The notes beneath the pieces are model-generated. The model saw only the letters and a program-made list of their open reading frames with translations, was not told the DNA's origin and made no database searches. Positions 54,840 through 63,978 of a DNA stretch of 64,000 bases are shown piece by piece (the stretch's first letter is position 1; each line of letters begins with the position of its first letter). A program made the translations under genes and the position numbers. This DNA comes from Flavobacterium ajazii (GTDB taxonomy: Bacteria > Bacteroidota > Bacteroidia > Flavobacteriales > Flavobacteriaceae): positions 372,001 through 436,000 of the forward strand of contig NZ_JAAEHL010000001.1 of NCBI RefSeq assembly GCF_010614725.1, read 5' to 3'.

Positions 54840-55970
54840 ATGAGAACAAATCCGGATGTACTGATAATTGGAGGTGGTCTTGCCGGTCTGGCAAGTGCTT
54901 TGCATTTATCTAAAAAAGGACTCAGTGTTATTGTGATTGAAAAAGCGGCTTATCCCAGGCATAAAGTCTGCGGGGAATATATTTCTAATGAAATTTTACC
55001 TTACCTGCAATGGCTTGGCGTAAATGTTTCTGAACTTCAGCCTACTCACATTTCAAATTTTGAATTTTCAGCTCAGAATGGTAGAATCGCTCATACAAAA
55101 CTTCCATTAGGTGGTTTCGGGGTCAGTCGTTTTGCACTGGATAATTTTTTATATGAAAAGGCAGTACAAAACGACTGTACTGTAATTACAGATTCTGTAA
55201 TTGGGGTTTCTTTTGAAAACAATGCATTTACAGTAACAACTTCACAGCAGATTTTCATATCCAAAATTGTGCTGGGTGCTTATGGAAAAAGGTCAAATAT
55301 TGATCAGTTACTCGCACGGGATTTTATTGCTAAAAAATCCCCATGGCTAGCTGTAAAAGGGCATTACAACGGCGAATTTGATAATAGCCTTGTTGCGTTG
55401 CATAATTTTCAGGGAGGTTACTGCGGTGTTTCTGTTGTGGAAAAAAACATTATAAACATCTGCTATCTGGCCGATTACGAAACTTTTAAGAAATACAAAA
55501 ACATAGACGATTATCAAAAAGAAGTACTTTATAAAAACCAAAATCTAAAAGCTGTTTTTGAAAACTCTACTCCTATTTTTGAAAAACCGCTTACCATCAG
55601 CCAGATTTCATTTGATAAAAAAAATCCTGTAGAAAATCATGTTTTAATGATTGGAGACACCGCCGGACTCATACATCCTATGTGTGGCAACGGAATGGCG
55701 ATGGCAATTCACAGTGCCAAAATCGCTTCAGAATTAGTGCTGGATTTTTACAGCGGAAAGATAGAATCGCATGCATTATTAGAAAAAAAATATAGAACAG
55801 AATGGAATAAGCATTTTAAAAACAGACTGATTATGGGAAGGTTTTTAGCCAAAGCTTTAACTTATAAAACTTTTACATCTATAATGACTTCTATGGCTGC
55901 ATCAATGCCTTTTTTGCTTTCAGCAATAATCAGGCAGACGCACGGAAGTCCTATAAATATCAACGAATGA
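54840..55970 (+). CDS. FAD-dependent oxidoreductase of the type III PKS cluster
   Basis: A 376-aa flavoprotein of the geranylgeranyl-reductase/aromatic-hydroxylase group: dinucleotide motif IIGGGLAGLASALHLSKKGLSVIVIEK (near residues 9-35), YPRHKVCGEYIS, and the second FAD motif MIGDTAGLIHPMCGNGMAMAIHSAKIA (near 275). Start of the cluster; its stop overlaps the methyltransferase gene (ATGA). In Streptomyces srsABC a type III PKS product is methylated and then hydroxylated by a flavoprotein, a useful precedent. Reaction here: ring hydroxylation of the polyketide, or reduction of a chain, is inferred. Confidence 0.85.
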   Translation: MRTNPDVLIIGGGLAGLASALHLSKKGLSVIVIEKAAYPRHKVCGEYISNEILPYLQWLGVNVSELQPTHISNFEFSAQNGRIAHTKLPLGGFGVSRFALDNFLYEKAVQNDCTVITDSVIGVSFENNAFTVTTSQQIFISKIVLGAYGKRSNIDQLLARDFIAKKSPWLAVKGHYNGEFDNSLVALHNFQGGYCGVSVVEKNIINICYLADYETFKKYKNIDDYQKEVLYKNQNLKAVFENSTPIFEKPLTISQISFDKKNPVENHVLMIGDTAGLIHPMCGNGMAMAIHSAKIASELVLDFYSGKIESHALLEKKYRTEWNKHFKNRLIMGRFLAKALTYKTFTSIMTSMAASMPFLLSAIIRQTHGSPININE

Positions 55971-56680
55971 AACTGTGCACCAAATATAGAACAGAAGAAA
56001 CTGAGATAATGGACGATTTTACGCTTGAGGGTGCAGAATTAACTGAAGCATTAGATCAGATAGCCAAAATCAATCAGCTGTTAGGAGGTAATAAATTAAC
56101 GCTTCATGGATTAAAAAAGTTATTGAGAAAAACTGATGCTGTTAAGCCTTTGTTAATAGCAGATATTGGCTGCGGTAATGGGGATATGCTTCGAATGCTG
56201 GCACTATATGGTAAAAAAAAAGGTCTTAATTTTAAATTAATTGGTATAGATGCCAATCCTTTTACAATACGTTATGCAGAAGATCTTTCTAAAGAATTTG
56301 AAAATATAGAGTTTAAATGTATAGATATTTTCAGTCCTGATTTTGACTCCCTTAAATATGATATTGCCTTATGTACCCTTACCCTACACCATTTTTCAAG
56401 TACGCAAATCAAAGATATTTTGAAACATATTTATCATAATACTTCAAAAGGAATTGTGGTAAATGATCTGCATCGAAGCAAAACTGCTTACAGATTGTTT
56501 AAACTGATTTGTGATGTTTTTAATCTGAATGATATGTCACGTAAGGACGGACTGGTTTCTATTTTAAGAGGGTTTAAGAAAAAAGAACTGGAGCATTTCT
56601 CCGAAAAACTAAATTTTAAAAACTATGCCATAAGCTGGAAATGGGCGTTCCGTTACCAGTGGATAATTACAAAAATATGA
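55967..56680 (+). CDS. Class I SAM methyltransferase of the type III PKS cluster
   Basis: A 237-aa methyltransferase with SAM-binding motif I LLIADIGCGNGDMLRML (near residue 65), motif II LIGIDANPFTIRYAEDL, motif post II IEFKCIDIF and YDIALCTLTLHHFSS. It overlaps the flavoprotein gene at its start and the PKS gene at its end (ATGA in both). Probably O- or C-methylates the aromatic product of the PKS. Confidence 0.87.
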   Translation: MKLCTKYRTEETEIMDDFTLEGAELTEALDQIAKINQLLGGNKLTLHGLKKLLRKTDAVKPLLIADIGCGNGDMLRMLALYGKKKGLNFKLIGIDANPFTIRYAEDLSKEFENIEFKCIDIFSPDFDSLKYDIALCTLTLHHFSSTQIKDILKHIYHNTSKGIVVNDLHRSKTAYRLFKLICDVFNLNDMSRKDGLVSILRGFKKKELEHFSEKLNFKNYAISWKWAFRYQWIITKI

Positions 56681-57729
56681 GTGTAAAGATAATCACAGCT
56701 GTAAAACAGCTTCCGCAATATTCACGGGAGACCAAAGATATAATTCCTTTTTTGGATGTCTGGCTCGAAGGTCAGGAAGAGCGTTTTATAAAAAAAGTAA
56801 AAAAAATATTTGAAGGTGCAGCAGTAGATAAACGCTACTCTGTAATGGAACCTTCTGAAGTTTTTACGGCAACTTCATTTGAAGAAAAAAATGATATTTA
56901 CAGCCGTGAAATGATTCTTCTGGGGCATCAGGTGTTGGAAAAAGCACTTGAAAAAGCCAGCTGGGATCCACAGAGCCTGGATTATATTATTACGGTGAGC
57001 TGTACAGGTATTATGATTCCGTCATTAGATGCTTATTTGATTAATAAAATGAAACTGCGTCAGGATATTGTGCGTCTGCCTGTAACAGAAATGGGCTGTG
57101 CCGCAGGAATATCAGGAATTATTTATGCAAAGAATTTCCTGAAATCAAATCCGGAAAAACGTGCTGCTGTAATTGCTGTAGAATCTCCTACTGCTACGTT
57201 TCAGCTGAATGATTTTTCGATGCCTAATATTGTAAGCGCTGCAATTTTTGGGGATGGTGCGGCATGCTGTCTGCTTTCGTCCGATGAAAAAGATACCGGA
57301 CCTGAAATTCTGGATGAAGAAATGTATCATTTCTACGATGCTGAACATATGATGGGATTTAAGCTAACTAATAATGGGCTGAAAATGGTTCTGGATATAG
57401 AAGTACCCGATACCATTGCTGATCATTTCGAAAATATCATACATCCGTTTTTGAAACAGAACAACCTTGATATTAAAGATATTGACCACCTGATATTTCA
57501 TCCCGGCGGAAAAAAAATCGTCAACACTGTTGAAGAACTTTTCTCTGGATTAGGAAAAAATATTGATGATACAAAAGAAGTTCTCAGACAGTACGGAAAT
57601 ATGTCAAGCGCTACTGTGTTATATGTATTAGAACGAATTATGAATCGTAATCCTAAAAAAGGCGAAAAAGGAGTTATGCTGAGCTTTGGTCCCGGATTTT
57701 CGGCACAGCGGGTTTTATTGGAATGGTAA
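56677..57729 (+). CDS. Type III polyketide synthase (chalcone synthase-like)
   Basis: A 350-aa homodimeric type III PKS from the ATG at 56677, which overlaps the methyltransferase TGA; the reading from 56641 adds 12 non-family residues. Catalytic triad: Cys in TEMGCAAGISGIIYAK (near 141), His in LIFHPGGKKIV (near 275), Asn in YGNMSSATVLYVLERI (near 308). It extends an acyl starter with malonyl-CoA and cyclises it, in bacteria typically to alkylresorcinols or alkylpyrones. The dedicated KAS, ACP and dehydratase next to it probably supply or modify the acyl chain. Confidence 0.93.
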   Translation: MSVKIITAVKQLPQYSRETKDIIPFLDVWLEGQEERFIKKVKKIFEGAAVDKRYSVMEPSEVFTATSFEEKNDIYSREMILLGHQVLEKALEKASWDPQSLDYIITVSCTGIMIPSLDAYLINKMKLRQDIVRLPVTEMGCAAGISGIIYAKNFLKSNPEKRAAVIAVESPTATFQLNDFSMPNIVSAAIFGDGAACCLLSSDEKDTGPEILDEEMYHFYDAEHMMGFKLTNNGLKMVLDIEVPDTIADHFENIIHPFLKQNNLDIKDIDHLIFHPGGKKIVNTVEELFSGLGKNIDDTKEVLRQYGNMSSATVLYVLERIMNRNPKKGEKGVMLSFGPGFSAQRVLLEW

Positions 57730-57741
57730 TATTTAGAAATT

Positions 57742-58179
57742 ATGGAATTAACAGCTATTATAAAAAAACTTCCTTATAGTGAACCTTTTTTATTTGCGGA
57801 TGAACTTCTGCATGCAGACGAAAATGGTGTAACGGGAACTTTTACATTTAAAAAAGAACTTGATTTTTATAAAGGCCATTTTAAGGATAATCCTGTGACG
57901 CCGGGGGTTATTTTAACTGAAACGATGGCACAGATCGGCCTGGTTTGCCTCGGAATATATTTATTAGGCGGAGATCTTAAAGGAGCTACTGTAATTGCGT
58001 TTACTTCTGCCGATATGGAATTTTTAAAGCCTGTATATCCCGGTGAAAAAGTAACCGTGAGTTCGCAGAAAATTTTCTTTCGCTTTGGCAAACTAAAATG
58101 CAGTGCTGTAATGAAAAATGAAACAGGACAGGAAGTCTGCCGTGGTATTCTGGCCGGAATGATAACTCAGAAATTATGA
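57742..58179 (+). CDS. FabZ-like 3-hydroxyacyl-ACP dehydratase (hotdog fold)
   Basis: A 145-aa hotdog-fold protein. FYKGHFKDNPVTPGVILTETMAQIG holds the catalytic His of GHF and the Glu of ETMAQ found in FabZ/FabA. It is 12 nt after the PKS gene and overlaps the KAS gene (ATGA). Likely dehydrates the 3-hydroxyacyl-ACP formed during chain elongation by the cluster KAS. No ketoreductase is encoded in the cluster, so a cellular FabG is presumably shared. Confidence 0.87.
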   Translation: MELTAIIKKLPYSEPFLFADELLHADENGVTGTFTFKKELDFYKGHFKDNPVTPGVILTETMAQIGLVCLGIYLLGGDLKGATVIAFTSADMEFLKPVYPGEKVTVSSQKIFFRFGKLKCSAVMKNETGQEVCRGILAGMITQKL

Positions 58180-59444
58180 AAAAACGAATTGTAATAACAG
58201 GTCTTGGCGTAGCCGCACCAAGCGGTGTTGGAATTCCGGAATTTACGCAAGCGCTTAAAAATAGTGTCTCAGGCATTCGTCATAACTTGCAGCTTGAAGA
58301 ATTACAATTTTCATGTCAGATTAGCGGGGAGCCTGAAATATCAGAAGAATTAAAATCGAAATATTTTACCGAGCTTGAACTTCGGGGATTTAACAGCAGT
58401 GGAATTTTATACGGTGTGATTGCAGGTATGGAAGCCTGGACCAATGCCGGACTACCAATAAATGAAAGTCCTGATTGGGACAGCGGTGCTATTTTTGGAT
58501 CGGGTACTTCCGGTATTGATAAATTTCGCGAAAGCATTTACAAAATTGATGATTTACAAACCCGCAGACTAGGCAGTACCGTTGTAGCACAAACCATGAA
58601 CAGCGGTATAAGTGCTTATCTTGGAGGAAAAATCGGATTAGGAAATCAGGTAACCACAAATTCATCTGCCTGCACAACAGGAACCGAAGCGATCTTAATG
58701 GCTTATGACAGGATACAGTCAGGTCAGGCAAAACGAATTCTTGCCGGAAGCACTTCAGACAGCGGTCCGTATATTTGGGCCGGATTTGATGCGCTTAGAG
58801 TTTGTCCTTCAAAATATAACGAAAATCCAAAAGAAGGTTCAAGACCTATGAGTGCTTCAGCTGCAGGATTTGTTCCCGGAAGCGGTGCCGGTGCATTGGT
58901 TGTTGAAGATTTAGAAAGCGCTCTGGAACGCGGAGCGGTAATTTATGCCGAGGTACTAGGCGGAAATATCAATTCAGGCGGACAGCGAGATGGCGGTAGT
59001 ATGACAGCACCAAACAGTACTGCAGTACAGCAATGCATCAAAAATGCAATTACTAATTCAGGTATACATCCAAATGAAATTGATGCCATAAACGGTCATC
59101 TTACGGCAACAACAAAAGACAGTCTGGAAATTGAAAACTGGACAAAAGCACTGCAGCGAAGCGGTACTGATTTCCCTTATATCAATTCTTTAAAAAGTCT
59201 TACCGGACATTGTTTAAGCGCCTCAGGGAGTATTGAAAGTGTGGCATCGGTCTTACAGCTTCATGAGAATTTCTTATTTGGAAACATAAACTGTGAAGAC
59301 CTTCATCCTGAAATTGCTGCGCTAATAGATCATTCTAAAGTCCCATTAAAAACCATTAATACTAATCTTAATATAATTGCTAAAGCCAGTTTTGGTTTTG
59401 GTGATGTAAACGCATGTGTAATATTTAAAAAATTTGAAAAATAA
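58176..59444 (+). CDS. Beta-ketoacyl-ACP synthase (KAS, FabF-like)
   Basis: A 422-aa condensing enzyme with intact Cys-His-His set: Cys in TTNSSACTTGTEAI (near 165), His in INGHLTATTKDSLEIENW (near 307), His in SLTGHCLSASGSIESVAS (near 344). Also VVITGLGVAAPSG-like start (RIVITGLGVAAPSGVGIPEF) and RPMSASAAGFVPGSGAGALVVE. It probably extends acyl-ACP on the dedicated ACP encoded next. Length and motifs match FabF; it is not a decarboxylating KSQ or chain-length factor, because Cys is present. Confidence 0.92.
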   Translation: MKKRIVITGLGVAAPSGVGIPEFTQALKNSVSGIRHNLQLEELQFSCQISGEPEISEELKSKYFTELELRGFNSSGILYGVIAGMEAWTNAGLPINESPDWDSGAIFGSGTSGIDKFRESIYKIDDLQTRRLGSTVVAQTMNSGISAYLGGKIGLGNQVTTNSSACTTGTEAILMAYDRIQSGQAKRILAGSTSDSGPYIWAGFDALRVCPSKYNENPKEGSRPMSASAAGFVPGSGAGALVVEDLESALERGAVIYAEVLGGNINSGGQRDGGSMTAPNSTAVQQCIKNAITNSGIHPNEIDAINGHLTATTKDSLEIENWTKALQRSGTDFPYINSLKSLTGHCLSASGSIESVASVLQLHENFLFGNINCEDLHPEIAALIDHSKVPLKTINTNLNIIAKASFGFGDVNACVIFKKFEK

Positions 59445-59445
59445 A

Positions 59446-59700
59446 ATGGAGAGAAAAGAACTTACCCAAAAACTAAAAAACATTATAAAACCGTATGCTG
59501 CAGATAAAGATGCTTACGAAAACTTAACTGAAGAAACAGATTTTATAAAAGATTTGAAAATCAATTCTGCTAATCTGGTTGACATTGTACTTGATATTGA
59601 GGAACAGTTTGACGTCGTAATTGAAAATACGGATATGGAGCGTATGCTTGATGTAAAAACTGCTGTAGAAATTATTGAAACCAAACTTGCAGCTAAATGA
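59446..59700 (+). CDS. Acyl carrier protein
   Basis: An 84-aa acidic ACP from the ATG at 59446 (MERKELTQKLKNIIKPYAAD), 1 nt after the KAS stop. The phosphopantetheine-site Ser is in KINSANLVDIVLDIEEQFDV (near 41), with Asn in place of the usual Asp just before it (NSA instead of DSL), as in some specialised ACPs. The stop overlaps the PPTase start. A dedicated ACP with its own activating enzyme implies that intermediates are kept apart from primary fatty-acid synthesis. Confidence 0.87.
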   Translation: MERKELTQKLKNIIKPYAADKDAYENLTEETDFIKDLKINSANLVDIVLDIEEQFDVVIENTDMERMLDVKTAVEIIETKLAAK

Positions 59701-60200
59701 TTGGTAACGATGTTATAGATCTTCGGCAGTCTCGAATAGAAAGTAACTGGCAACGTAAAGGATTTATCGAAAAACTTTTTACTGATACAGAAAAGCAACT
59801 TATAAAAGACTACCATAATCCTGAAATAATGGTGTGGCTTTTATGGAGCATGAAAGAAGCAGCATATAAAATCTACAATCGTCAGACTAAAATACGGGAA
59901 TACATTCCTAAAAAACTGTCATGTTCGATAATCAAATTAGTCCCGTATATTCAGGGTTTCGTGATTTGCAATGGAAACAAATATTATACTAAAACTTTAA
60001 TAACGTCTGAAAATATTCACACTGTAGCTGCTTCGACTTCTGAAGACCTTAATAATATAATTGAGATAGAAAGAAAGGGAATCATAAAAACCGAAAACGG
60101 TATTCCGTATCTGTATGTTTCTAATGAAAATACATTTAAAGAGGTTTCAATAAGTAATCACGGGCGTTTTGAACGGGTTATCAGGATAGCAGAAAATTAA
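59697..60200 (+). CDS. 4'-phosphopantetheinyl transferase
   Basis: A 167-aa PPTase that converts the neighbouring apo-ACP to its holo form using CoA. Motifs: N-terminal IGNDVIDL (metal-binding Asp) and the core LLWSMKEAAYKIYN (W-x-x-K-E-A, catalytic Glu and Lys). Start ATG overlaps the ACP stop TGA. Last gene of the cluster; the convergent hydrolase gene follows. Confidence 0.92.
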   Translation: MIGNDVIDLRQSRIESNWQRKGFIEKLFTDTEKQLIKDYHNPEIMVWLLWSMKEAAYKIYNRQTKIREYIPKKLSCSIIKLVPYIQGFVICNGNKYYTKTLITSENIHTVAASTSEDLNNIIEIERKGIIKTENGIPYLYVSNENTFKEVSISNHGRFERVIRIAEN

Positions 60201-60220
60201 CAATATCAATCTTTAGCAGC

Positions 60221-61183
60221 TCAGTAAATTACAGATTCAAAAAAATTATATGCTCTTTTTTCTGCATATGAATACGTTGAATCCCGCAATGGAAAAGCAC
60301 AATGCCCTCCATATTTTGGGGTTTCCAAATAAACATAGATGCTGTTTTGAGCTATCGACCTTGGATAACATCTTTCACCTAAAAAAGGGTCATCCAGCGA
60401 ATTAATAATTAAAACCGGAATGGTAATGTTTTGAAGGGAAAATTCCGGGGAGACACGCTCATAATAGTCTTCCCTACTTGCAAAACCATGTAGCGGTGCT
60501 GTAAAATACTGGTCTACTTCATCAAAAGAAGAAATTTTATCAATCTGATCACGGTTTATAAAATCAGGAAACTGCTCTGCTTTGTATTTTAACTTCCTTT
60601 TAATATCAATTGTAAAATTCTTTAAATAGACTCTGTTAAAACCTTGCTTAAGTATAGCCGCACTTGTTGCAATATGAGTCGGTACTGAAATCGAAACTGC
60701 AGCCTTTATACGTTTATCTATTTTTGTCCAGCCTAAATAATTAAGAAGCTGAACACCGCCCATTGAATACCCAATCAAGTAAACATCTTCAAATCCTTTT
60801 TTCAAAACGAACTGAACCACTTCATCTAAATCATCAACTGCTCCGTGATGATAAAGCCTAGGAAGACGATTCATTTCTCCTCCACAAGTACGATTGTTCC
60901 ATGCGAAAACTGAAAACCCTTTCTGCTGAAAATAAGCCGCACAGCTATTGTTATAAGTTCTTCGGGAATCACCTTCTAAACCATGGCATAAAATAACTGC
61001 TTTTTTAGAATCATTTACAACAAAATCAATATTGATAAAATCTCCATCGTTTAATTCATGTTTTTCTCTTGTATAATCAGGAACTTCAAACTTTTTAAAC
61101 AAAGCTGCATAAATAGTAGAAATGTGCCTGTTACGATGAAGAATAGAAGGAAGATTATACTCTGATTGTTCAATTATTGGCAT
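60221..61183 (-). CDS. Alpha/beta hydrolase, YheT-like
   Basis: A 320-aa cytoplasmic alpha/beta hydrolase. KKAVILCHGLEGDSRRTY gives the oxyanion region, LIGYSMGGVQLLNYLG the nucleophile elbow (Ser near 144), LIINSLDDPFLGERCYP the Asp and YGGHCAFPL the His (near 295). The pattern fits the YheT family of hydrolases and esterases, whose natural substrates are mostly unknown. It converges on the PKS cluster, 20 nt from the PPTase gene, and is probably separate from it. Confidence 0.85.
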   Translation of the reverse strand: MPIIEQSEYNLPSILHRNRHISTIYAALFKKFEVPDYTREKHELNDGDFINIDFVVNDSKKAVILCHGLEGDSRRTYNNSCAAYFQQKGFSVFAWNNRTCGGEMNRLPRLYHHGAVDDLDEVVQFVLKKGFEDVYLIGYSMGGVQLLNYLGWTKIDKRIKAAVSISVPTHIATSAAILKQGFNRVYLKNFTIDIKRKLKYKAEQFPDFINRDQIDKISSFDEVDQYFTAPLHGFASREDYYERVSPEFSLQNITIPVLIINSLDDPFLGERCYPRSIAQNSIYVYLETPKYGGHCAFPLRDSTYSYAEKRAYNFFESVIY

Positions 61184-61532
61184 AAAAAAAGAGTTTTATG
61201 GTGCTTAATACAAATCTAAGAAATCGGGCAATATATAATTAAAAACTATCTTTTAATTTTAAATTTAAAATAGATATTAATGAAATTTTAAGCCAAAAGA
61301 TAAAATATCAGAGCAAAATAAATCCAAATACCAACATTAATTGGAATTTGGATTTTACAATATTGGGAATTTAAAGAAAATCTAATTGGTTTTATTCACT
61401 TTAATTCAGAACAAAAAATGAATAATTCAGAACCTTTTTAATTTAGAGATTTGTGAAACTACTATATTTGAATTATCATGAACAATAATCTACTAAATAA
61501 ATTAAAGTGGATTTATCCGATCTTTATAAACA
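61184..61532. other. Intergenic region with a histidine-kinase promoter
   Basis: About 350 bp of AT-rich DNA between divergent genes. The only clear signal is the -7 box at 61463-61470. No gene or repeat was seen. Confidence 0.65.
61463..61470 (+). promoter_or_regulatory. -7 box of the histidine-kinase promoter
   Basis: TATATTTG (TAnnTTTG consensus), 62 nt before the kinase start codon. A -33 partner at standard spacing is not evident. Confidence 0.45.
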
Positions 61533-63239
61533 ATGAGAATGTATTTTAGTTTTTTTCTGATTTTTATACAGGTTTTCTGTTTTGGTCAAATTTCTTTTCA
61601 ATTGTTGAAAAAAGATCTTGAACATAAAATAGTGTATTCTGATTTTAAATCTGCTTTAGACATTATTAACAAGAACAGAGAGCATTATGACGATTTGAAA
61701 AAAAACGATCTGGATGTTATAAAAACAAAAATTCTAACCGAATTCGGTCTCTATGATGAAGCCTTTAAACTCTCTCAAAATCTGATAGATAACCCTGGAA
61801 TTACAGAAGAGCAAAAACTAAAAATTCATGTAGAAAGGGCACTTATTTATGAAATAAACGATGTAGATAAATCCTGCTTTTCAGAATTAAAAAAAGCCGA
61901 AGCAATACTTTTAAAACACCCAGAATTTAAAATTAAAAATTACACTAATTTCCTTATCCGAAAATCCTCTTATTACAGGGTTAATGGCTTTTCAAAAAAG
62001 GCATACGAGCTTGCTCTACAGGCAAAAAAATATGCAGAATCTGTTAACGATAAAGTAAACATGCCTGTTGTAGAACTGATTTTAGGACTTGGCAACCGAA
62101 AAACAAATTCTGAAGCAGAATTACGGCATTACAATCGCGCACTTTATTTATACAAGCAGCTGAATCATTACGAAGCAGTTATTTCAATGTACTCCAATTT
62201 GAGTTGTTTTTATTTATCAGGAAGGGAATACAAAATGGCTAATACCTATATTGATTCGGCTATTGCTATTTCATCAAAATCAAGTGTTTTAAATTATAAA
62301 GCTGATGTTTTTCAGACCAAAAGCAATATTTTAGAAAAACAAAACAGAGCTGATTCTGCGTTGTATTACTATAAAATTGCTTCAGAATTGTACCGACAAT
62401 ACAATGGCGAACAGCGCGACCTAAAAGTCAGGGAACTTGAAATTGAATATAATTTTGACAAAGAAAAGTCTGAAAAGCAATTACTCAAAAAAGATATTAA
62501 AACCACAAGAATCTTAAATGTGACACTTTTTATATTGGTTCTGATTTTAGCTTTCTTTGCTTGGCAGATTACTAAAAACAAAAGAAAAATCGAGATTCAA
62601 AAACAAAAAATCGCCGAGAATAACATTACCCTAAAAACCAATGTAGAAGAAAAACAATTTCTTGTTCAGGAGTTGAATCACCGGGTTAAAAACAATCTGG
62701 CAGTGATTTTAAGCCTGATTGATTTTCAAAAAGATCAGGCAAAAAATGAAAATTATAAAAGTATATTTGACGATCTGCATCAGCGTATTAAGACAATAAC
62801 CATCGCCCACGAATTTTATTCGTATAGTGTGAATTATAACGATAATGATTTGATTGAAGCTTCGAATTACATCAATAAAATCATTGAATCTCATCAAAAC
62901 AGCACATTAAGAACATTTAGATATATAAATGATATTGAACCGGTTTATTTTAATGTTGATAAAATTCTCTCTCTTGGATTACTAATAAATGAATTGGTTA
63001 CAAATTCTATAAAACATGCCCAACCAGAAGATGAACAGCTTGTTATACTTCTTGAACTTAGAAAAATAAATAATGAAGTTGAATTAAATTATTCCGATAA
63101 CGGAACGGTTTTTAATTTTGAGAATAATAACAACTCTTTGGGACTTTTGATTATTGAAGGAATGGTTAAACAGTTAAAAGGAAGTTATACAAGAGAAAAA
63201 GCAAACTATAAAATAATATTTCCGAATGTCAGAAAATAA
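61533..63239 (+). CDS. TPR-containing sensor histidine kinase (HisKA_2)
   Basis: A 568-aa membrane kinase: signal-like N-terminus (MRMYFSFFLIFIQVFCFGQ), helical TPR-type periplasmic region (about 60-320; AYELALQAKKYAE, AVISMYSNLSCFYLSGREYKMANTY), one membrane helix (ILNVTLFILVLILAFFAW, near 328-346), a coiled linker, HisKA_2 dimerisation domain with LVQELNHRVKNNLAVILSLIDF (phospho-His near 383) and a HATPase domain (LGLLINELVTNSIKHA, LNYSDNGTVFNF, SLGLLIIEGMVKQLKG). The stop overlaps the response-regulator gene by 14 nt, so the two form a two-component pair. Confidence 0.92.
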   Translation: MRMYFSFFLIFIQVFCFGQISFQLLKKDLEHKIVYSDFKSALDIINKNREHYDDLKKNDLDVIKTKILTEFGLYDEAFKLSQNLIDNPGITEEQKLKIHVERALIYEINDVDKSCFSELKKAEAILLKHPEFKIKNYTNFLIRKSSYYRVNGFSKKAYELALQAKKYAESVNDKVNMPVVELILGLGNRKTNSEAELRHYNRALYLYKQLNHYEAVISMYSNLSCFYLSGREYKMANTYIDSAIAISSKSSVLNYKADVFQTKSNILEKQNRADSALYYYKIASELYRQYNGEQRDLKVRELEIEYNFDKEKSEKQLLKKDIKTTRILNVTLFILVLILAFFAWQITKNKRKIEIQKQKIAENNITLKTNVEEKQFLVQELNHRVKNNLAVILSLIDFQKDQAKNENYKSIFDDLHQRIKTITIAHEFYSYSVNYNDNDLIEASNYINKIIESHQNSTLRTFRYINDIEPVYFNVDKILSLGLLINELVTNSIKHAQPEDEQLVILLELRKINNEVELNYSDNGTVFNFENNNNSLGLLIIEGMVKQLKGSYTREKANYKIIFPNVRK

Positions 63240-63876
63240 GAGTAGAATATTGATTGTAGAAGACGAAGTTTTAATAGCATTCTCATTAAAGAAAATGCTG
63301 GATAAAGATTTCTTTTCTGAAATTGCCCATGATTATGAAGAAGCCAAAATTCTGCTGTCACATAAACCCTTTGATCTTGTTCTGATAGATATTTCCCTTT
63401 CCGGAGATAAAACGGGGCTTGATTTGGCTAATTTTATTAATACCAATATTTCGATTCCTTTTATTTTTACAACTGCATTAACCGACAAAGGAACTCTCGA
63501 AAAAATAACAAATTTGAGACCATCAGCCTATCTTTCTAAACCTGTTGAAAGCGTTAACCTGATTACTGCGATAAAGCTCGCTTTGGCGAATGAAGACATG
63601 ATTTTTAAAATTGAGATTGGAAAGCAAATCTATTATTTTCAGGCAAAAGATTTTCTTTTTGCCGAAGCTGATCATGTGTATGTTGAAATACATTTAAAAT
63701 CCGGTAAAAATCAGATTCTGAGAACAACGATGACCTATCTGGAAGAGATTTTTCCGTCCAAACATTTCAAAAGAATTAACCGGAGTGTTGGTGTAAATCC
63801 TTATCACATCTCAAAAATTGTAAACGATAAATTGTTTATTGAAGATAGGATTTTTAAGATTTCTAAAAAATTTTAA
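63226..63876 (+). CDS. LytTR response regulator
   Basis: A 216-aa response regulator. Receiver domain (about 5-120) with phosphoacceptor Asp in DLVLIDISLSGDKTGLDLANFI (near 55), acidic pair in LIVEDEVLIAF and the Lys in SAYLSKPVESV. The LytTR DNA-binding domain follows (about 130-216; FLFAEADHVYVEIHLKSGKNQILRTTMTYLEEI, FKRINRSVGVNPYHI). It overlaps the kinase gene. Target genes unknown; LytTR regulators bind imperfect direct repeats near promoters. Confidence 0.94.
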   Translation: MSENKSRILIVEDEVLIAFSLKKMLDKDFFSEIAHDYEEAKILLSHKPFDLVLIDISLSGDKTGLDLANFINTNISIPFIFTTALTDKGTLEKITNLRPSAYLSKPVESVNLITAIKLALANEDMIFKIEIGKQIYYFQAKDFLFAEADHVYVEIHLKSGKNQILRTTMTYLEEIFPSKHFKRINRSVGVNPYHISKIVNDKLFIEDRIFKISKKF

Positions 63877-63889
63877 TATTATTTAGAAC

Positions 63890-63920
63890 AAAAAAAAGGT
63901 GTTTCAGAACATCTTTTATT
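63890..63920 (+). terminator. Probable terminator after the LytTR gene
   Basis: AAAAGGTGTT (63894-63903) and AACATCTTTT (63908-63917) pair with one G-T wobble around a 4-nt loop, flanked by A and T runs. Confidence 0.5.
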
Positions 63921-63978
63921 AATTGAGGGACAAAGTTATTAGTTTTAAACCTACAAATAAAACTAAGACTATACTTCT

